A DNA stretch of 64,000 bases from Aquilaria yunnanensis (Eukaryota > Streptophyta > Magnoliopsida > Malvales > Thymelaeaceae), in NCBI GenBank assembly GCA_039654915.1, contig CM077594.1, positions 14,817,001 through 14,881,000 of the forward strand. The letters run 5' to 3'. The position numbers and the translations under genes are program-made. The notes beneath the pieces are model-generated. The model ran no database searches. It was not told the DNA's origin and saw only the letters and a program-made list of their open reading frames with translations. Each line of letters begins with the position of its first letter. The stretch's first letter is position 1. Positions 1 to 11,689 of this stretch are shown piece after piece.

Positions 1-1164
1 TCTTTTATATAAACTATATTATTTAGACAAGAAATTTTAAGTTTTCGGTAGGATCTTAAGATCTACGATCTGATCTTATAATCTCAATTTTACACGACAA
101 AAAATGATCTTGGGTAAGATCTCGATCTTAACAACCTTGAATTAATTATCCACTTCTGAAAATGTAAAGGGCTTCTAAGCTACATTAACAATTGTAGGTA
201 TTCCACCTTGATAAGGGTTGGATTAAAAAACAAGCTACTTACATGACAAGTGTCCCTTTTTATTGATTTGCTTGAATTGCAGCGACTGCTGTATACAATT
301 TTAAACATACCTGCCTAGTAATATAATTGCAAGCAAAAATTGGCTGCATGATTCGTACGGTGTACATATTAATTCAAGAAAGGGGGCTCAACCTTGGCAT
401 GATTCCAAGCAAAAAGGGACAAAGGTATTTTCAGTTTCCAGCTTCTTCTTGTTGATCCCCACCTAATCACTTACATCTCCTCTCTTTACACGCCCACTCA
501 TATGCTTATATACGTACACATGCAAATACACAATATCGACCATGTAAATGTGGGAATTTTCGTACATAAAATTCCAAATAATATGTAAAACACATTCAAC
601 TTGTATTGCTTTTTTTTTTTTTTTGGAAGATCTAGCTAGAGAGTTTAATTAGACTGCAAAATGAGAGGCAATGATTCCTTCTTCCATTGACCCAACCTCC
701 ATTTTTAAAGATTTTTTTTTTTTAACAATTAGATTAGTTTGTAGTGTGCTGCCTGGTTCCTTATGTACTGTTATTTTTGTATTGCACAACAACATTAGTT
801 TGATGCACCCTATAAAAGAAGAAGAAGGAGAAGAAGATTATTCAATGTAAATAAGAACATGAGTCTAATGGTAATGGTAATGACACTAGCAACTTACTTC
901 AAAACTTTACAATTTATGAGAGATTGGAAGAAAAATGTTTTCTTGGTGGATATTGTTCTTTATTACTTTTCTTCACATTTTTTACCTTAATTATTCTTAG
1001 TATCTCTGAATATAAAGTATGATTAATGAAGAAATAAAAGTTGAGGAATCCTACCAATGTTTATTGGTTCAAGGGTAAAGAGCTTGATTCTCTTTAAATA
1101 AGATTTTGGGCTCGAATTTTATGAATGATGCACACACGTGCTAGGAGAGCTTTACTTGTAAAGT
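1..1164. other. AT-rich intergenic DNA
   Basis: No convincing coding region, RNA gene or bounded transposon is visible. The stretch is AT-rich with homopolymer T runs near 610-624 and 712-722 and a short GAA-rich purine tract near 820-837. Confidence 0.5.
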
Positions 1165-1470
1165 GGGTCCATTTTAACTCAATCTAAATGGTTTATTTTT
1201 ATTTTATATTATTTTTATTCAGAACTAAATTTATTTAGAAACTAATATTATATAAGTGTAATAATCCATTCAAAATAATTTTATTAAATTTTTAAAAAAC
1301 TTTCTTCTTTAATGCCCAAAAGAAAAAAAATTCATTAATATTTAATTTTTAATAGATTATTACACCTACATAATATTAGCTTTTTAATTACATTGATTTC
1401 AAGTAAAAAAAATATAAAAATTTATAAAAAAATAAGTTAAAGTTAAATTGATTTAAGTAAAAACCACTGG
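1165..1470. repeat. Fold-back MITE-like element
   Basis: The two halves are imperfect reverse complements. The arm with CTAATATTATATAAGTGTAA near 1240-1260 pairs with TTACACCTACATAATATTAG near 1361-1380, and the outer arms are T/A-rich with matching TTTAACT-type ends. There is no coding capacity. The 13193-13533 element shows the same order of blocks, so both probably belong to one fold-back MITE family. Ends are approximate and no clean TSD was found. Confidence 0.55.
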
Positions 1471-2190
1471 GGGTGACGGGAGACGGTGGGGTATAGAAGA
1501 AAAGTTGGAGAAATGATAATGTAGAAATGGCGATGGAATTGATTAGAATGCAAGGGAGCAAGTTTGAGAGGGAAAGGCCCAAAAGAGGGAAAGTATTAGG
1601 CAGCCCATTTGCTGCTCTGCGAATTCGGCCACGTGCGGGGGAGGACCAACGGGGTTCGGCCTCGCATCCCAATCTGCACATTGCGTATCCTCTCCGGACA
1701 ACAACGTCCAACCGATTCCATGCCTTTTCCATACTTAATTCACATTTATAATTTTCAATTCAGAACTTGGCCTACCCGCTGACATTAACATACCCTGAAT
1801 TTGAAATATGAAGTCATCCTCCCCTATTTTTAAACTCTTCCAAGGAAACAAGAATAAAATGTTCCAATGATCTTAAAATTATTAGGGTGCATGATCTAAT
1901 AAATATTAAATTTTTAAATTCCACATACAGGTTAGTATATGCAATTAGTAATGTGGCAAACAATAATCGAAGCCCAAATCCACGAAACCCAAGAACCACA
2001 TATTTCAACCCATTGGCATTTGCGCATCTAATCTAAGCCACCTAGGTGCTGACGACCTGACGATGATGAAATCATGCTGATTTGTAGTAGTTTTGTTTTG
2101 TGGCTGTGGTTATAGAGCAGTTTAGTTCAAGATTAAACTAGTTTAGTTCGATCAATGTTACCGTTCAGTAAGGTTACTCCTATGCAAATT
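1471..2190. other. Intergenic; GC-richer patch with weak ORFs
   Basis: A patch at about 1470-1740 is more GC-rich than its surroundings and is open on both strands (1527-1751 + and 1388-1732 -). Neither translation resembles a family I know and no splice or start context favours one strand. The remainder is AT-rich with no recognisable feature. Confidence 0.35.
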
Positions 2191-2194
2191 CACC

Positions 2195-2345
2195 CACTTA
2201 TGGCATCTGGCTCGGTTGGATCCTTCCATAGTGGATTTATTCCGGGTAGGAGCACACTCGAGAACATTCTATAACTTAGGAGGTTGTGCACACTATGAGG
2301 CATATATGTGGTAAGAAAGGTTCAATTGTCGCAATTTTTTTTTAA
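2195..2345 (+). pseudogene. LINE reverse-transcriptase remnant
   Basis: A short conceptual translation reads SFHSGFIPGRSTLENIL and then, after a frameshift, EVVHTMRHICGKKGS. This matches the plant L1 reverse-transcriptase block with the usual pattern QSGFIPGRS...ENV..AQEVVHTM. In-frame stops and a frame change show that it is a dead fragment of roughly 45 codons. Nothing upstream supports an intact element. The RNase H-like remnant just downstream lies on the opposite strand, so the two pieces were rearranged or come from different insertions. Confidence 0.6.
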
Positions 2346-2399
2346 TAATCAGAAAAAGAAAGAAAGATAATACTAAGAGAGTAATGAAGTGGCAAGTTG

Positions 2400-2760
2400 A
2401 TGTGCATTAGTAACCCTTTGTTTAGAGGGAGTCAAGGAGACGTTGGATTTGGCGTACCACCTCATGGAGAATTATACTTGGATCAAAGGCACCCGATAAA
2501 GCTTACAATACCTATTGACAATCAATTAGTGAAGTTACTATGGATAGTTGTTGATTAAACGTGAGTGATAAGGCCCCATGAATTGTACGAAGTTCAACTT
2601 CTAAGGCAAATTCACAATGACGGATAACAATACTTTGATAAAGTCAAGGAAGGGCATTAGACTAGTTCCCATCTAAACCCAAGCCGTTGCTCCCAATTTA
2701 CACGCACCATGCAAAGCCTTAGTGATGATAATATCTAGACGTTGGGAAAGGCACAAATTT
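2400..2760 (-). pseudogene. RNase H-like (RVT_3) LINE C-terminal remnant
   Basis: The reverse strand gives the pieces ELRTIHGALSLTFNQQ, SLIDCQ and HEVVRQIQRLLDSL, in the order seen in the RNase H domain at the end of some plant LINE polyproteins or in related non-LTR fragments. Stops and frameshifts interrupt it. Only part of the domain is present, and catalytic residues cannot be assigned with confidence. An old LINE 3' fragment is the simplest explanation; a decayed host RNase H-like gene is less likely given the neighbouring RT remnant. Confidence 0.5.
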
Positions 2761-2821
2761 TGGTTGACCTCAAGTATGACACAAGGTAGGAGGAATCTAG
2801 ATGCATCTTCAGTTAGAGATC

Positions 2822-3750
2822 GGATAAATTGCATGCGTTAATCTTAACTTTTTAATTCTATTTCTGTTCTAACCCTAATCTTGAATTTGTTTATAGTGCT
2901 TCCCTAACGTGGTTAAAATGATCCAGTTTAGATCCTTTTGTGACGGAAGTTGTTAACTTAAACGGAAAATGACACATTAGCATATTATAGTAGGGGAAAA
3001 TTATAAGTTTAACCCCACCAAACTTTTCCCTTTAACAAATAAACATTTACTTTGAAATATAAAAAAACTCCCTTCATCATCTCTCCTCCGTCCGCCTCCC
3101 TCACCCACTGCTACTCACCCATCCCTGCCGCCATGCACCCATCCTGCCATCGCTAACCCACTTCCTCTCCTTTATTCCCGTCGTCGCTGACCCAATTTTG
3201 TCCAATTCTGTCACTCATTTGCTTGCTATTTGTCTGATTCCATTGCGATTCGCGATTCGTGATCCTCTGCAATTCATCACGATTTGTGGAAAGGCAGACT
3301 CAATCATCCAAATTGAGGCTTATGGGAGGCCAATTCGTCTAAATTGAGGCTGATTTGTCTAAATTGAAGGTTGGCTGGAGAGGATGGAGAAGGATGCCGA
3401 AGATGGGAGGAGAGGGAGGCTGAAGATGGGGCCATCGGAGAGGGACCACTTGAGATGGGGCCACTGGAGAGGAAAGAAAGGTAGGTGAGATTGTCCCCAC
3501 GATTTTGTTAGATTTAAAAGTTTTAAGGCTTTTTTTGGTAAAGAGAATTTTTACAGGAGTTCAAATAAACGTTTTTCTCTACTATCCTATGATGATGTAG
3601 TATATTTCATCCGAGATAATGGATTGCATCAAAAAATGATCCAAAATGTAACATTTTAAACACATTAGGGAGACTCTATGAACAAATTCTAGGTTAGGAT
3701 TAGAACAAGAACATAATTAAAATGTTGGGGTTAATGCTTATAATTTACCC
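2822..3750. mobile_element. MULE-like non-autonomous element with long TIRs
   Basis: About 100-180 bp at the left end (GGATAAATTGCATGCGTTAA...) is the imperfect reverse complement of the right end (...TTAATGCTTATAATTTACCC). Flanking 9-mers TTAGAGATC and TTGGAGGTC agree at 7 of 9 positions, consistent with an old Mutator-type 9-bp TSD. No transposase is present. The interior, about 3080-3490, is GC-richer and CT/GA-rich, which may be acquired host sequence, but no protein family is recognised. Confidence 0.6.
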
Positions 3751-4480
3751 ATTGGAGGTCCCTAGCTATAGACAGTAGAGCAAGAAGATCATCCCTTCTT
3801 ACAAGCAATGATGGAACATGAGATGTTGCATTTCAAAAAGTACACTCAGGCTACCAACCTAAATAATCCAGCGAGTGGAAATAAAAAATCAAGACCAATC
3901 TAGTGGGTAATACTGCTTTTGACTCAGGCTGGTAGTAAGCCATTCTTCAAAAGACGAATATGAGATAGGTGAAGGATGAAAGCCAACTTTGCTTTGGGGG
4001 CCAAGTTAGAAATATTTATAAAAGTTCAGGGCCAAAGCAGAATTCTAGTAATAAGTACATTTTTAATGGTTACACTTTTCCGGTCCATATTTTAATGCTT
4101 GTACTCGATGGTACTTAAGATCCGGCATTTACTCTTAATTAGAAGTCCAAAAACTAAATTATCTTCCAATTGATTATTGGAATTTCCAGACAGCAAAAAA
4201 AAAAAAAAGAAAGTCGTTCAGAAAAGTTTTGCAATGACGTCCCTGACGGTATTTTAACAGCAAGAAATAAGAATGGGGGTCGACGGTCTCATTTCCCCTT
4301 TAATTTAACACTTTCTTTTCAACAACGTCTCATTGAATTGAATTGGATGTAGAGGGACATGTAATGTAACCTTACTTGGTTATTAAAAGCCACAATAAGA
4401 ATAAGGAAATGGTAAAATGCCCATGCTCGAATCTAATTATTAATTGCTCCACTTGTTAGTTATAAGGCCATATGAATCAA
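3751..4480. other. Intergenic, nothing recognised
   Basis: No gene or bounded repeat is recognised. A small open frame at 4170-4352 has no family resemblance. Confidence 0.4.
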
Positions 4481-4952
4481 TGTTTTAAATTTCGTATCGG
4501 ATGGTGTATTGTTTTTTTAACGGTACGGTGCAGTATCAACGTCATATCATCGTATTTCGGATGTACCGGTTATATATGTATATATGTATACACACACACA
4601 AACACAAACACACACATATATGAACATATAGAATATATTAGCTATTGAAAGTAAGTGAGTTTAAAATACATATGATATATATATATAGATTTTTTAAACA
4701 TAAATATATATTTATAAAATAAAAAATATAATTTTAAGGGGTATAGAAGAAATAAAAATATAAAATTCTTTCAAATATAAAAAAGATTTTGTTATACAAG
4801 CATTCAATTAAACATAATAATTTTAAAATTTACTTAAAATTATTAAAAACTAAAAATAAAAATAAAAAGGTACATTTTTCCATCTCGTTCCGTCTTCTCC
4901 ATCTTGTACCCTTTTTGACTGGTACAGCCGGTACGAGATTTAAAATCATGAT
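4481..4952. repeat. Inverted-terminal repeat element, AT-rich core
   Basis: The left end TTTTAAATTTCGTATCGG is matched in reverse orientation by the right end CCGGTACGAGATTTAAAA. Both ends carry repeated GGTAC or CGGTAC words and the core is AT-rich with a CA/TA microsatellite near 4591-4620. This suggests a small MITE-like element, with approximate ends and an unresolved TSD. Confidence 0.4.
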
Positions 4953-4956
4953 ATGA

Positions 4957-6165
4957 ATAGGGGTGGCAAAATTTAACTCGACCCAAAAACCTGGACTGAT
5001 TCAACCGAACCCAAACATAACCTAATATAACTTGATCAGAAAAGCCAATGACCTGAACCCGGTTGTACCCAACCTAACCAGATTAAAGTGAAACCCGAAA
5101 AAACCCAAAACCAGAATGATACAAACCCAAAATACTCAAACCTAGAATAACCTGAACCCAAATTGGATTGAACTCAAATTGGCCCGAACCTAAAATAATT
5201 TGAATGCGAAATGACTTAAACCCGATGCTAATTTGACCTAAACCCGAAAAGTTTCGATTTCTAGGATCTTTTGAATTAGCCCATGACATTACGAGATAAT
5301 CAGATTTTGCCTCATAAAATTGTCAAATTTATCTCAAACTTTTGAGAATTGACAGATTTGCCCCAAAATTTTTAAGTTTACCTAGAACTATCTAAAATCC
5401 TTCAATTGACATCTAAACTCTCCCATTTCGCCTACACTGACCTTAAACGACCTCTAGGGCTTTAAATTAGTACCTCAACTAAATTAATTCCTATTTTGAC
5501 CATAAATAATGATTCTAAATTCTAAAAAAATTATAACTCGAAGTGACAACATAATTTAAATGTATTTGATCCTATAAACTTCTTAAGTTCTAAAATAACC
5601 GAGTTTATAGTTTCATGAATCGAATTTGTAAAGTTTTGAATTAGGTATTTTTATTAAAATAATTATATATTAATATATTTATATATAGTTAAATTGATTT
5701 TTTTTAGATTATTTTTTATGCATAGTAATTTTTTAGTTATGAGGTACCTAAATTTTAAAATTTTCATTTTAGTCACTCATAAAAATTGTAACATGGGTCT
5801 ATAAGCTTTTCAAATATTTGCATAAAAAATCAAATTCTTTAAGTTAAATTTTAGCAAAATCTAAATAAAAAATTAAATTAATCTAGTTATCCTAGTTTAT
5901 GTACTAATAACCCGATTAGACCCGAATATCAATCTGAATCTAATCCGTAACTCAAATAACTTGACCTGAAGTTACCTGAAACTGAAATTGACTTGATTTG
6001 AATTAAACCCTAATTTGAACTTAACCCGAATTCAAAATCTGCTCAACCCAAAATCAATTCGAACCTAAATAACCCGACTTGAACCCGAATGAATGCTAAC
6101 TCGACTAAACTCGAACATGAATGACTTGACCCAAATTAAACATGACCCACTCAATTGTCATCCAT
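4957..6165. repeat. Element rich in AACCCGA-type words
   Basis: The left edge AGGGGTGGCAAAATTTAACT and the right edge CCACTCAATTGTCATCC are imperfect inverted copies. Between them the sequence is dominated by degenerate words such as AACCCGAA, AACCCAAA and CCTGAACC, most densely at 4970-5260 and 5900-6150, around an AT-rich centre. It looks like a non-autonomous DNA element of a kind common in plant genomes, but I cannot assign a superfamily. Confidence 0.45.
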
Positions 6166-6830
6166 ATATATGAACACCTAATCAATTGAAGCCAAATCTA
6201 AATGCAACACCAAAAAGATTTTGGCGCATTATTTACATACCCTTTCTTCATCGCTTATGATAATTCACATTTTTTTATATTTTCATTAGTACACCTAAAA
6301 TTTTTAGTAGATCAAGATTATTATTTTTTAAAGCATAAAAATTGTCATTAATGTTTGTTTGATGGAGTGATTTTGCCACATACCGTTAAAATTGCATATG
6401 TGACAAATATGAACAATGGAGAAAATACAACTTTTAATTTCAAGTTTTCTATACCTAAAACTCTAACCCTAGATTATGAATCTATCATTTTCATCATCAT
6501 TTTCACCATTTGATTCTCTTTCTCAGAATTAAAGTGAGTGTTTCTAGTTTCCTAGGATTTTTAAAGTTGACAATCAATTGGCAAAGTTGACGAGGTTGGT
6601 ACTGCTTATTCAGATTGTGGGTGAGAGGATCCTAAACATGAGGAGGATAGTTAAGGTAGTAGTGGCAATATTGGGTATGGGAAAGAAGATGAGGTTGACA
6701 ATAAGCGATCGACGCCAGGAGAATATTAGTATGATTTGCATGGGGGAGCCCTTAGCCCAGTTGAGACTATACCCATTGGAAAAGATGATCAAAATAGAAA
6801 ATTTGTAAAGTTAGGTACCTAGGGGCTAAG
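6166..6830. other. Intergenic with a possible retroelement scrap
   Basis: Mostly unassigned AT-rich sequence. At 6640-6825 one forward frame gives VETIPIGKDDQNRKFVKLG, faintly like the linker ahead of reverse transcriptase in Ty3/gypsy polyproteins. The match is too short to call a gene. Confidence 0.3.
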
Positions 6831-8233
6831 TGATGGGTTTCGGGAGCCAAACAGCGCAGCGAAATTTAACCGAAACCCTCCAGGATCCAAGTGAAATGGG
6901 GTAAACCGGGTGTTCGAAAATTTTCATACCTAATTTTCGGTTGAGATCTCTTACTCAACTGTAGAGTCGAATCACAAAACCTGAACAGTTGACGTGTTCA
7001 AACTTTCTATGGTATCCACACGAGCCTCTCGGGATCACCACGCTTCCACCACGTCCCGGCAGATGCGTTTCTCTTGCGTCCGCAGTGCTAGCTTGCGTCC
7101 TCCAAGGAATTGCAAGAGAAGAGTGCGGCTGTCCTTTTGGGAGGTTAGGGCAAGGAGACCTGCGAATTTCTCACTAGAAATTGTATTTATAGTGAGACTC
7201 AACTTCCAGGCCTAATAAGTTTCAAAGCCTTAATCCAATTAGGCTTTAATTTCGGGCTTAATAATGGCTCAACTAATGGGCCCATTATTAATACGAAATT
7301 ATTGTGAAACCAAAACCCAAATTATTAGCCCATGCACTCTAATGATCCAAATAGCTCTATGTGTGCGACCCAATAGGCTTTTACCACGTTGGCAATGACC
7401 ATAAATCACATTTATGATCATAAGCAATGAGCGGTGTCTAGCAACACATCATTGCTACCCAAGTGACAAGATTGTCGATGATTCGACTAGGCCTTTATGA
7501 TCATCACCGATATATGTCATTGTCCCTTTGTCCAAGATATTAAGACTAAGCATGAGACATGGAATGTGTCACTCTCGTATAGCCCAATATTTGGTTTCTT
7601 GATTACCGAGTAGACCAACTTAAACTGATGACATTGATATCGTATATTAACTCATCCGAGCATGGCCATGCATTTTTCTAAGTCTTACTCTATCAAGGGG
7701 CTTGAAGATATCACTCCCGTTACATAGGAGAGACAAATCCCATCTTGATCATACAAATCTCTCTGATACTCAATTACCTCCTTCAAGTTCACTCAGTTAC
7801 GAGCAACAAAGGAAAGTATCAAAGTATGTGACTCACATGTAAGGAACCTTGATGATCTTAGGTCGAAGGACTACATATACCATGATCACTATGAGAATCA
7901 CTTATGACACTCATATAACGATCCATGTAGTGTTCTCATGGTGGGTTGGTCCAGTACACAAGTTCTTTAACTTGTACCCATATGTAGACTACATATCTCA
8001 TATTAGTCTCCACATATGCTAGTCGTTATGTATTATTGCAACCTGCTTCACAATAATACTAGACCAGGGACGTTTAAGAATATCATTATTCCAGAGTTAC
8101 AATTATGTTTGTTAAGTTACGCAGAAACAAAACAACAAACATAATTGCTGGATTAATGCCTTAATAAAATATCATGACTCAATGTGCAAAAATACAATCA
8201 TCTCATGATTGGCTTTTAGACACAACACTAACA
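6831..8233. mobile_element. Solo LTR with 5-bp TSD
   Basis: A 1403-bp block starts TGATGGGTTTCGGGAGCC and ends ACACTAACA, giving the TG...CA termini of an LTR. It is flanked by perfect 5-bp repeats CTAAG at 6826-6830 and 8234-8238, the hallmark of retroviral-type integration. No gag/pol lies beside it, so it is best read as a solo LTR left by LTR-LTR recombination. A diverged reverse-complement copy of its last ~350 bp occurs at 61926-62275. The family could not be named. Confidence 0.8.
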
Positions 8234-8238
8234 CTAAG

Positions 8239-8817
8239 AACCTATTTTTTAGTTTGCTAATTGCTGATGTGGCAATGATTTGATAAAAAATATTATCATT
8301 TTAGATGAAATATACCTAACATTAGACGCTTGTTAGCTATTTCACTCCTTTTCACAATTTGGGGGATAAAATTGCTCACAACAAGTAACATTAGCGGTGA
8401 ATTTGTGCAAAAAAAAAATAGTGGAAAAATGCTCCCTCAAACCAACATTTGAGGCAATTTTACATTTTTTCCGTATAATAAATTATTTGGAGGGGAGGAA
8501 TGATATCTTACCTCAACGTTAGGGTAAGGGGTCCAATATGAACTTACAAACCATTGAAAGATTGTAGAATGAATCAAATCCTGGTATTCTGAAATGAAAT
8601 ATCTAATCCTCTTCCAAGTACACCAACTTTCATTGCCTATAAAGTGGTTGGCACGATTTTTTTGTGAAAGTTATAGTAATACATTTAATTACATGTTCTT
8701 GGAATAGAATCATCCTCCAATGGGAGGCCCATTTATAGGCAAAGAGTAATAGGAATATATTTGTTATAGTAATCAATATTATCACAATATTTATAATAAT
8801 GAAGATCATGTTTGAAG
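8239..8817. other. Intergenic, nothing recognised
   Basis: AT-rich spacer between the solo LTR and the next MULE-like element. No coding or repeat structure could be supported. Confidence 0.4.
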
Positions 8818-8826
8818 AAATTAAAA

Positions 8827-9858
8827 GGCAAAAATATCAAACTTGCTACTAATTTTTTGGGTTGGGACCAATTCTGCTACTAAAGTTTTTTTAGGTCCTA
8901 AATTCCCGCCAATGTTTCAAAATTGGTTCAAATTAGCTACTGACCATTAAAAGTTACATGTTTTTGAAATTTTAGGGTGATAATATAATTTTTAACAAAT
9001 TTTAAGGTTTTTAAGTAATTTATCCTTTTTCCTTTAATAAACTTCATTCTACCTTGACCAACACCTTCATCGCGCTCGCCACCTCCCCTCCAACACCTCC
9101 ATTGCCAATGCCAACAATCCCCATTGTCAATCCTCATATTCCTTTGTTGCCTCTCCCTACAAACCAATAGCCGCATGGTCGTCTTTAACTGGCCCACACC
9201 TAAGCCAATCCTCACAAATTCGCTACTTTCCTCGGTTGTGCAGTTGTAACCCTAGCCTAAGCCCCAAGCCAAACTTTGACCGCATCAACCCACTAACCTC
9301 ACACTATTTACTTGAGCTCCTATTGATGCTCCGGTTATTGACCATATTTCTTTACGTGCTCTTAGTTGAACTGGGAATGGGCTTTCATTTTTCAATATGA
9401 TTATGGCTTTGAAAAATGAGATAATGAAATAGAGGTGAGAAAGATCGCACCGATGGTTAGATGGCTAAAGATGGATCGGTTTGTGTTGCCGCATTTGAGG
9501 CTAGGTTTCGTGACAAGAAGTAGAGCCTTGGATAGGATGTACATCGGGGCAAGGAGTTGGGGCAGAGACATGACAGTGAGGATAGATGACACTGGAGGTG
9601 GAGGTGTTTGAGCCGATGGGCTAGAGGTGTCGTTGAAGGTAAATTGGAGTTTGTTAAATAAAAGAGTAAATACTTAAAGTTCTTAAAACTTATTAATAGT
9701 TACATTATCATCTTCAAATTTTAAAACCTGCAATTGTTAACGGTTAGTAGCCAATTTGAGCCAAATTTAAAATATTAGTAGCAATTTGGTACAAAAAAAA
9801 AATAATGGCAAATTTAATTCCAACCCAAAACATTAGTGATAAATTTGATATTTTTGTC
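8827..9858. mobile_element. MULE-like element with perfect 9-bp TSD
   Basis: The 1032-bp element starts GGCAAAAATATCAAACTTGC and ends AAATTTGATATTTTTGTC. Its TIRs run roughly 190 bp and are imperfect. The flanks are perfect 9-bp direct repeats AAATTAAAA at 8818-8826 and 9859-9867, diagnostic for Mutator-like insertion. No transposase is encoded. The interior (about 9030-9660) is less AT-rich and may be captured sequence, but its translations are not recognisable. Confidence 0.8.
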
Positions 9859-10123
9859 AAATTAAAAGATATTTTTATTCCAATAAGTCTTCCCTCTTAA
9901 TTAGGAAAATATAGAATGAATTTATTGAAATGTTTTTGATCCAGAGAAATATAACATGCAGAAGCGCACACTTTTTTTTTCTCCCTAAAATCTGTTTTCT
10001 GGACAGGGGTATGCCGTTACATAGGAAAAGCATGACTTTAGAAAGCGTGCAAGCAGTTCAATCCTCCGACCCAAAGTACTCCCCTCCCCTCCTCCCCTCC
10101 CAAATGTTGTTGCCTCTCACCCT

Positions 10124-10203
10124 CACGTGGTCCCCACCTGATAAAAAAAGGAAAATAAAAAAGAAATATGCATCCACGTGTCTCCTTTAGATAATGCCAC
10201 GTG
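10124..10203 (+). promoter_or_regulatory. Triple G-box cluster upstream of the NAC gene
   Basis: Three CACGTG cores lie at 10124-10129, 10175-10180 and 10198-10203, about 225-305 bp before the NAC start codon. Such cores, in ABRE-like contexts (for example CCACGTGTC at 10174-10182), bind bZIP and bHLH factors and are linked to abscisic-acid and light control. TATA-like words occur at 10278-10283 and 10305-10312. The regulatory role is inference. Confidence 0.6.
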
Positions 10204-10428
10204 CTGAACCCATGGCGCTCGCTAGTTTGGCACCTCCATCACCACACCTCACGTACCACACACAGCCCCCAACCTCTTATAAGTCGTAACATTATTACTT
10301 CACTATTATAAACATTTACACTACTAGCACATTTTCAATACCAAATATATATAGATTGCCCTATTTTTCATCCATCTTGCCAGCAGCCTATAGTCTATGA
10401 CTCAATTGGGCCACAAATCTTCAAAGTG

Positions 10429-11689
10429 ATGGAGAGCACTGATTCCTCCACCGGTGCTCCGCCGCACCCTCAGCTGCCACCGGGGTTTCGGTTTCATCCG
10501 ACCGATGAAGAGCTCGTCGTTCACTACCTCAAACGCAAGGCCTCGTCCGCCCCACTCCCCGTTGCGATTATAGCGGAAGTTGATCTCTACAAGTTCGACC
10601 CATGGGAACTCCCAAGTATACAATCAAGGAAATTCATTACTTAGCCTATATGTTATTATATGTTAGAATAATTTTTTTTGAGTTGGTCCTTATCGAGTTC
10701 TGCTTTTTTTTGTTTAGGTAAGGCCACATTTGGCGAGCAGGAATGGTATTTCTTTAGTCCAAGAGATAGGAAGTATCCGAATGGGGCGAGGCCTAATAGG
10801 GCTGCAACCTCCGGATATTGGAAGGCCACCGGCACCGACAAGCCGATATTGACGTCCACCGGAAATCAAAAGGTTGGCGTGAAAAAAGCATTGGTTTTCT
10901 ATGGCGGTAAGCCCCCCAGAGGGATCAAAACCAATTGGATCATGCACGAATATCGCCTCATCGATCACAACCCCACTTCTAAGCCGCATATTCCCGATGG
11001 ATCAAACAAAAAAGCTTCTTTAAGAGTAAGTACATATGTTACTCTATTATGTGCATAAATTAATTTTACGAAATACTTTGGAAGAATATATAATTGGTGT
11101 TTTTATTTTCTGGGCTTTTTGTTCCTAGCTTGATGATTGGGTTTTATGCCGGATTTATAAGAAGAACAATTCACAGAGGCCAATGGACAGGGATGATTCA
11201 ATGGAGGGCATGTTTGGGTCTGTTTCGGCTCCCGGCCACCAAACACTAAGACCGCCTGTTTCGAAAGGGTCTAACTACGGCTCCCTGCTGGAACGCGACG
11301 AGCAGAATTACTTCGAGGGGATTCTAACAGGGGAAAGAGTGCAGAGCGGTGCCAGTTCATGTTCGCGGCCAAACACGGCCTTAATCTCGGCTTCAACGGC
11401 CACAAATTCTCTCTCCGTCAAGGGCACCGGCCTGTCGCCCCACAGCTGGGATGAGCCATCCGGCTCGATGGGCCCGCCGTCTATCAAGCGGTTCCACGCC
11501 GATTTGAATGGCAGCAGCAGCGGCGCCGCCGCCGGGAATAACGACGGGAGTAACAACTCGTTTGTTTCATTGCTTAACCAGTTGCCCCAAAACGCAGCGT
11601 TTCATCCTAATGGACTCCTCGGGTCGCTTGGCGACGGAGTCCTACGGCAGCAGTTCCATCAACTTCCCGACATGAATTGGAACCAATAG
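10429..11689 (+). CDS. NAC-domain transcription factor, NAM/NARS1 (NAC056)-like
   Basis: Three exons, 10429-10615, 10718-11025 and 11129-11689, join into 352 codons (351 residues) through two GT-AG introns at the positions usual for NAC genes. The protein starts MESTDSS and has all five NAC subdomains in about its first 175 residues: A ([15 protein letters not shown]), B ([13 protein letters not shown]), C ([20 protein letters not shown], then [10 protein letters not shown]), D ([23 protein letters not shown]) and E ([11 protein letters not shown]). The remaining half is low-complexity Ser/Gly/Asn-rich, typical of a NAC activation region, and ends in NWNQ. NAC proteins bind CACG-core sites in the nucleus. 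This subgroup (Arabidopsis NARS1/NARS2, tomato NOR relatives) acts in seed and fruit maturation and senescence, so a similar role is inferred. The ATG at 10429 is chosen because it gives the family-typical MESTD start. The reading frame is intact and more GC-rich than its surroundings. Orthology needs a tree. Confidence 0.95.

Noticed and set aside
1388..1751. Overlapping open frames on both strands in a GC-richer patch
   Set aside because: No similarity to known proteins and no basis for choosing a strand.
6640..6825. Ty3/gypsy pol-like peptide VETIPIGKDDQNRKFVKLG
   Set aside because: Too short and broken by stops to assign; kept only as a note in the intergenic entry.
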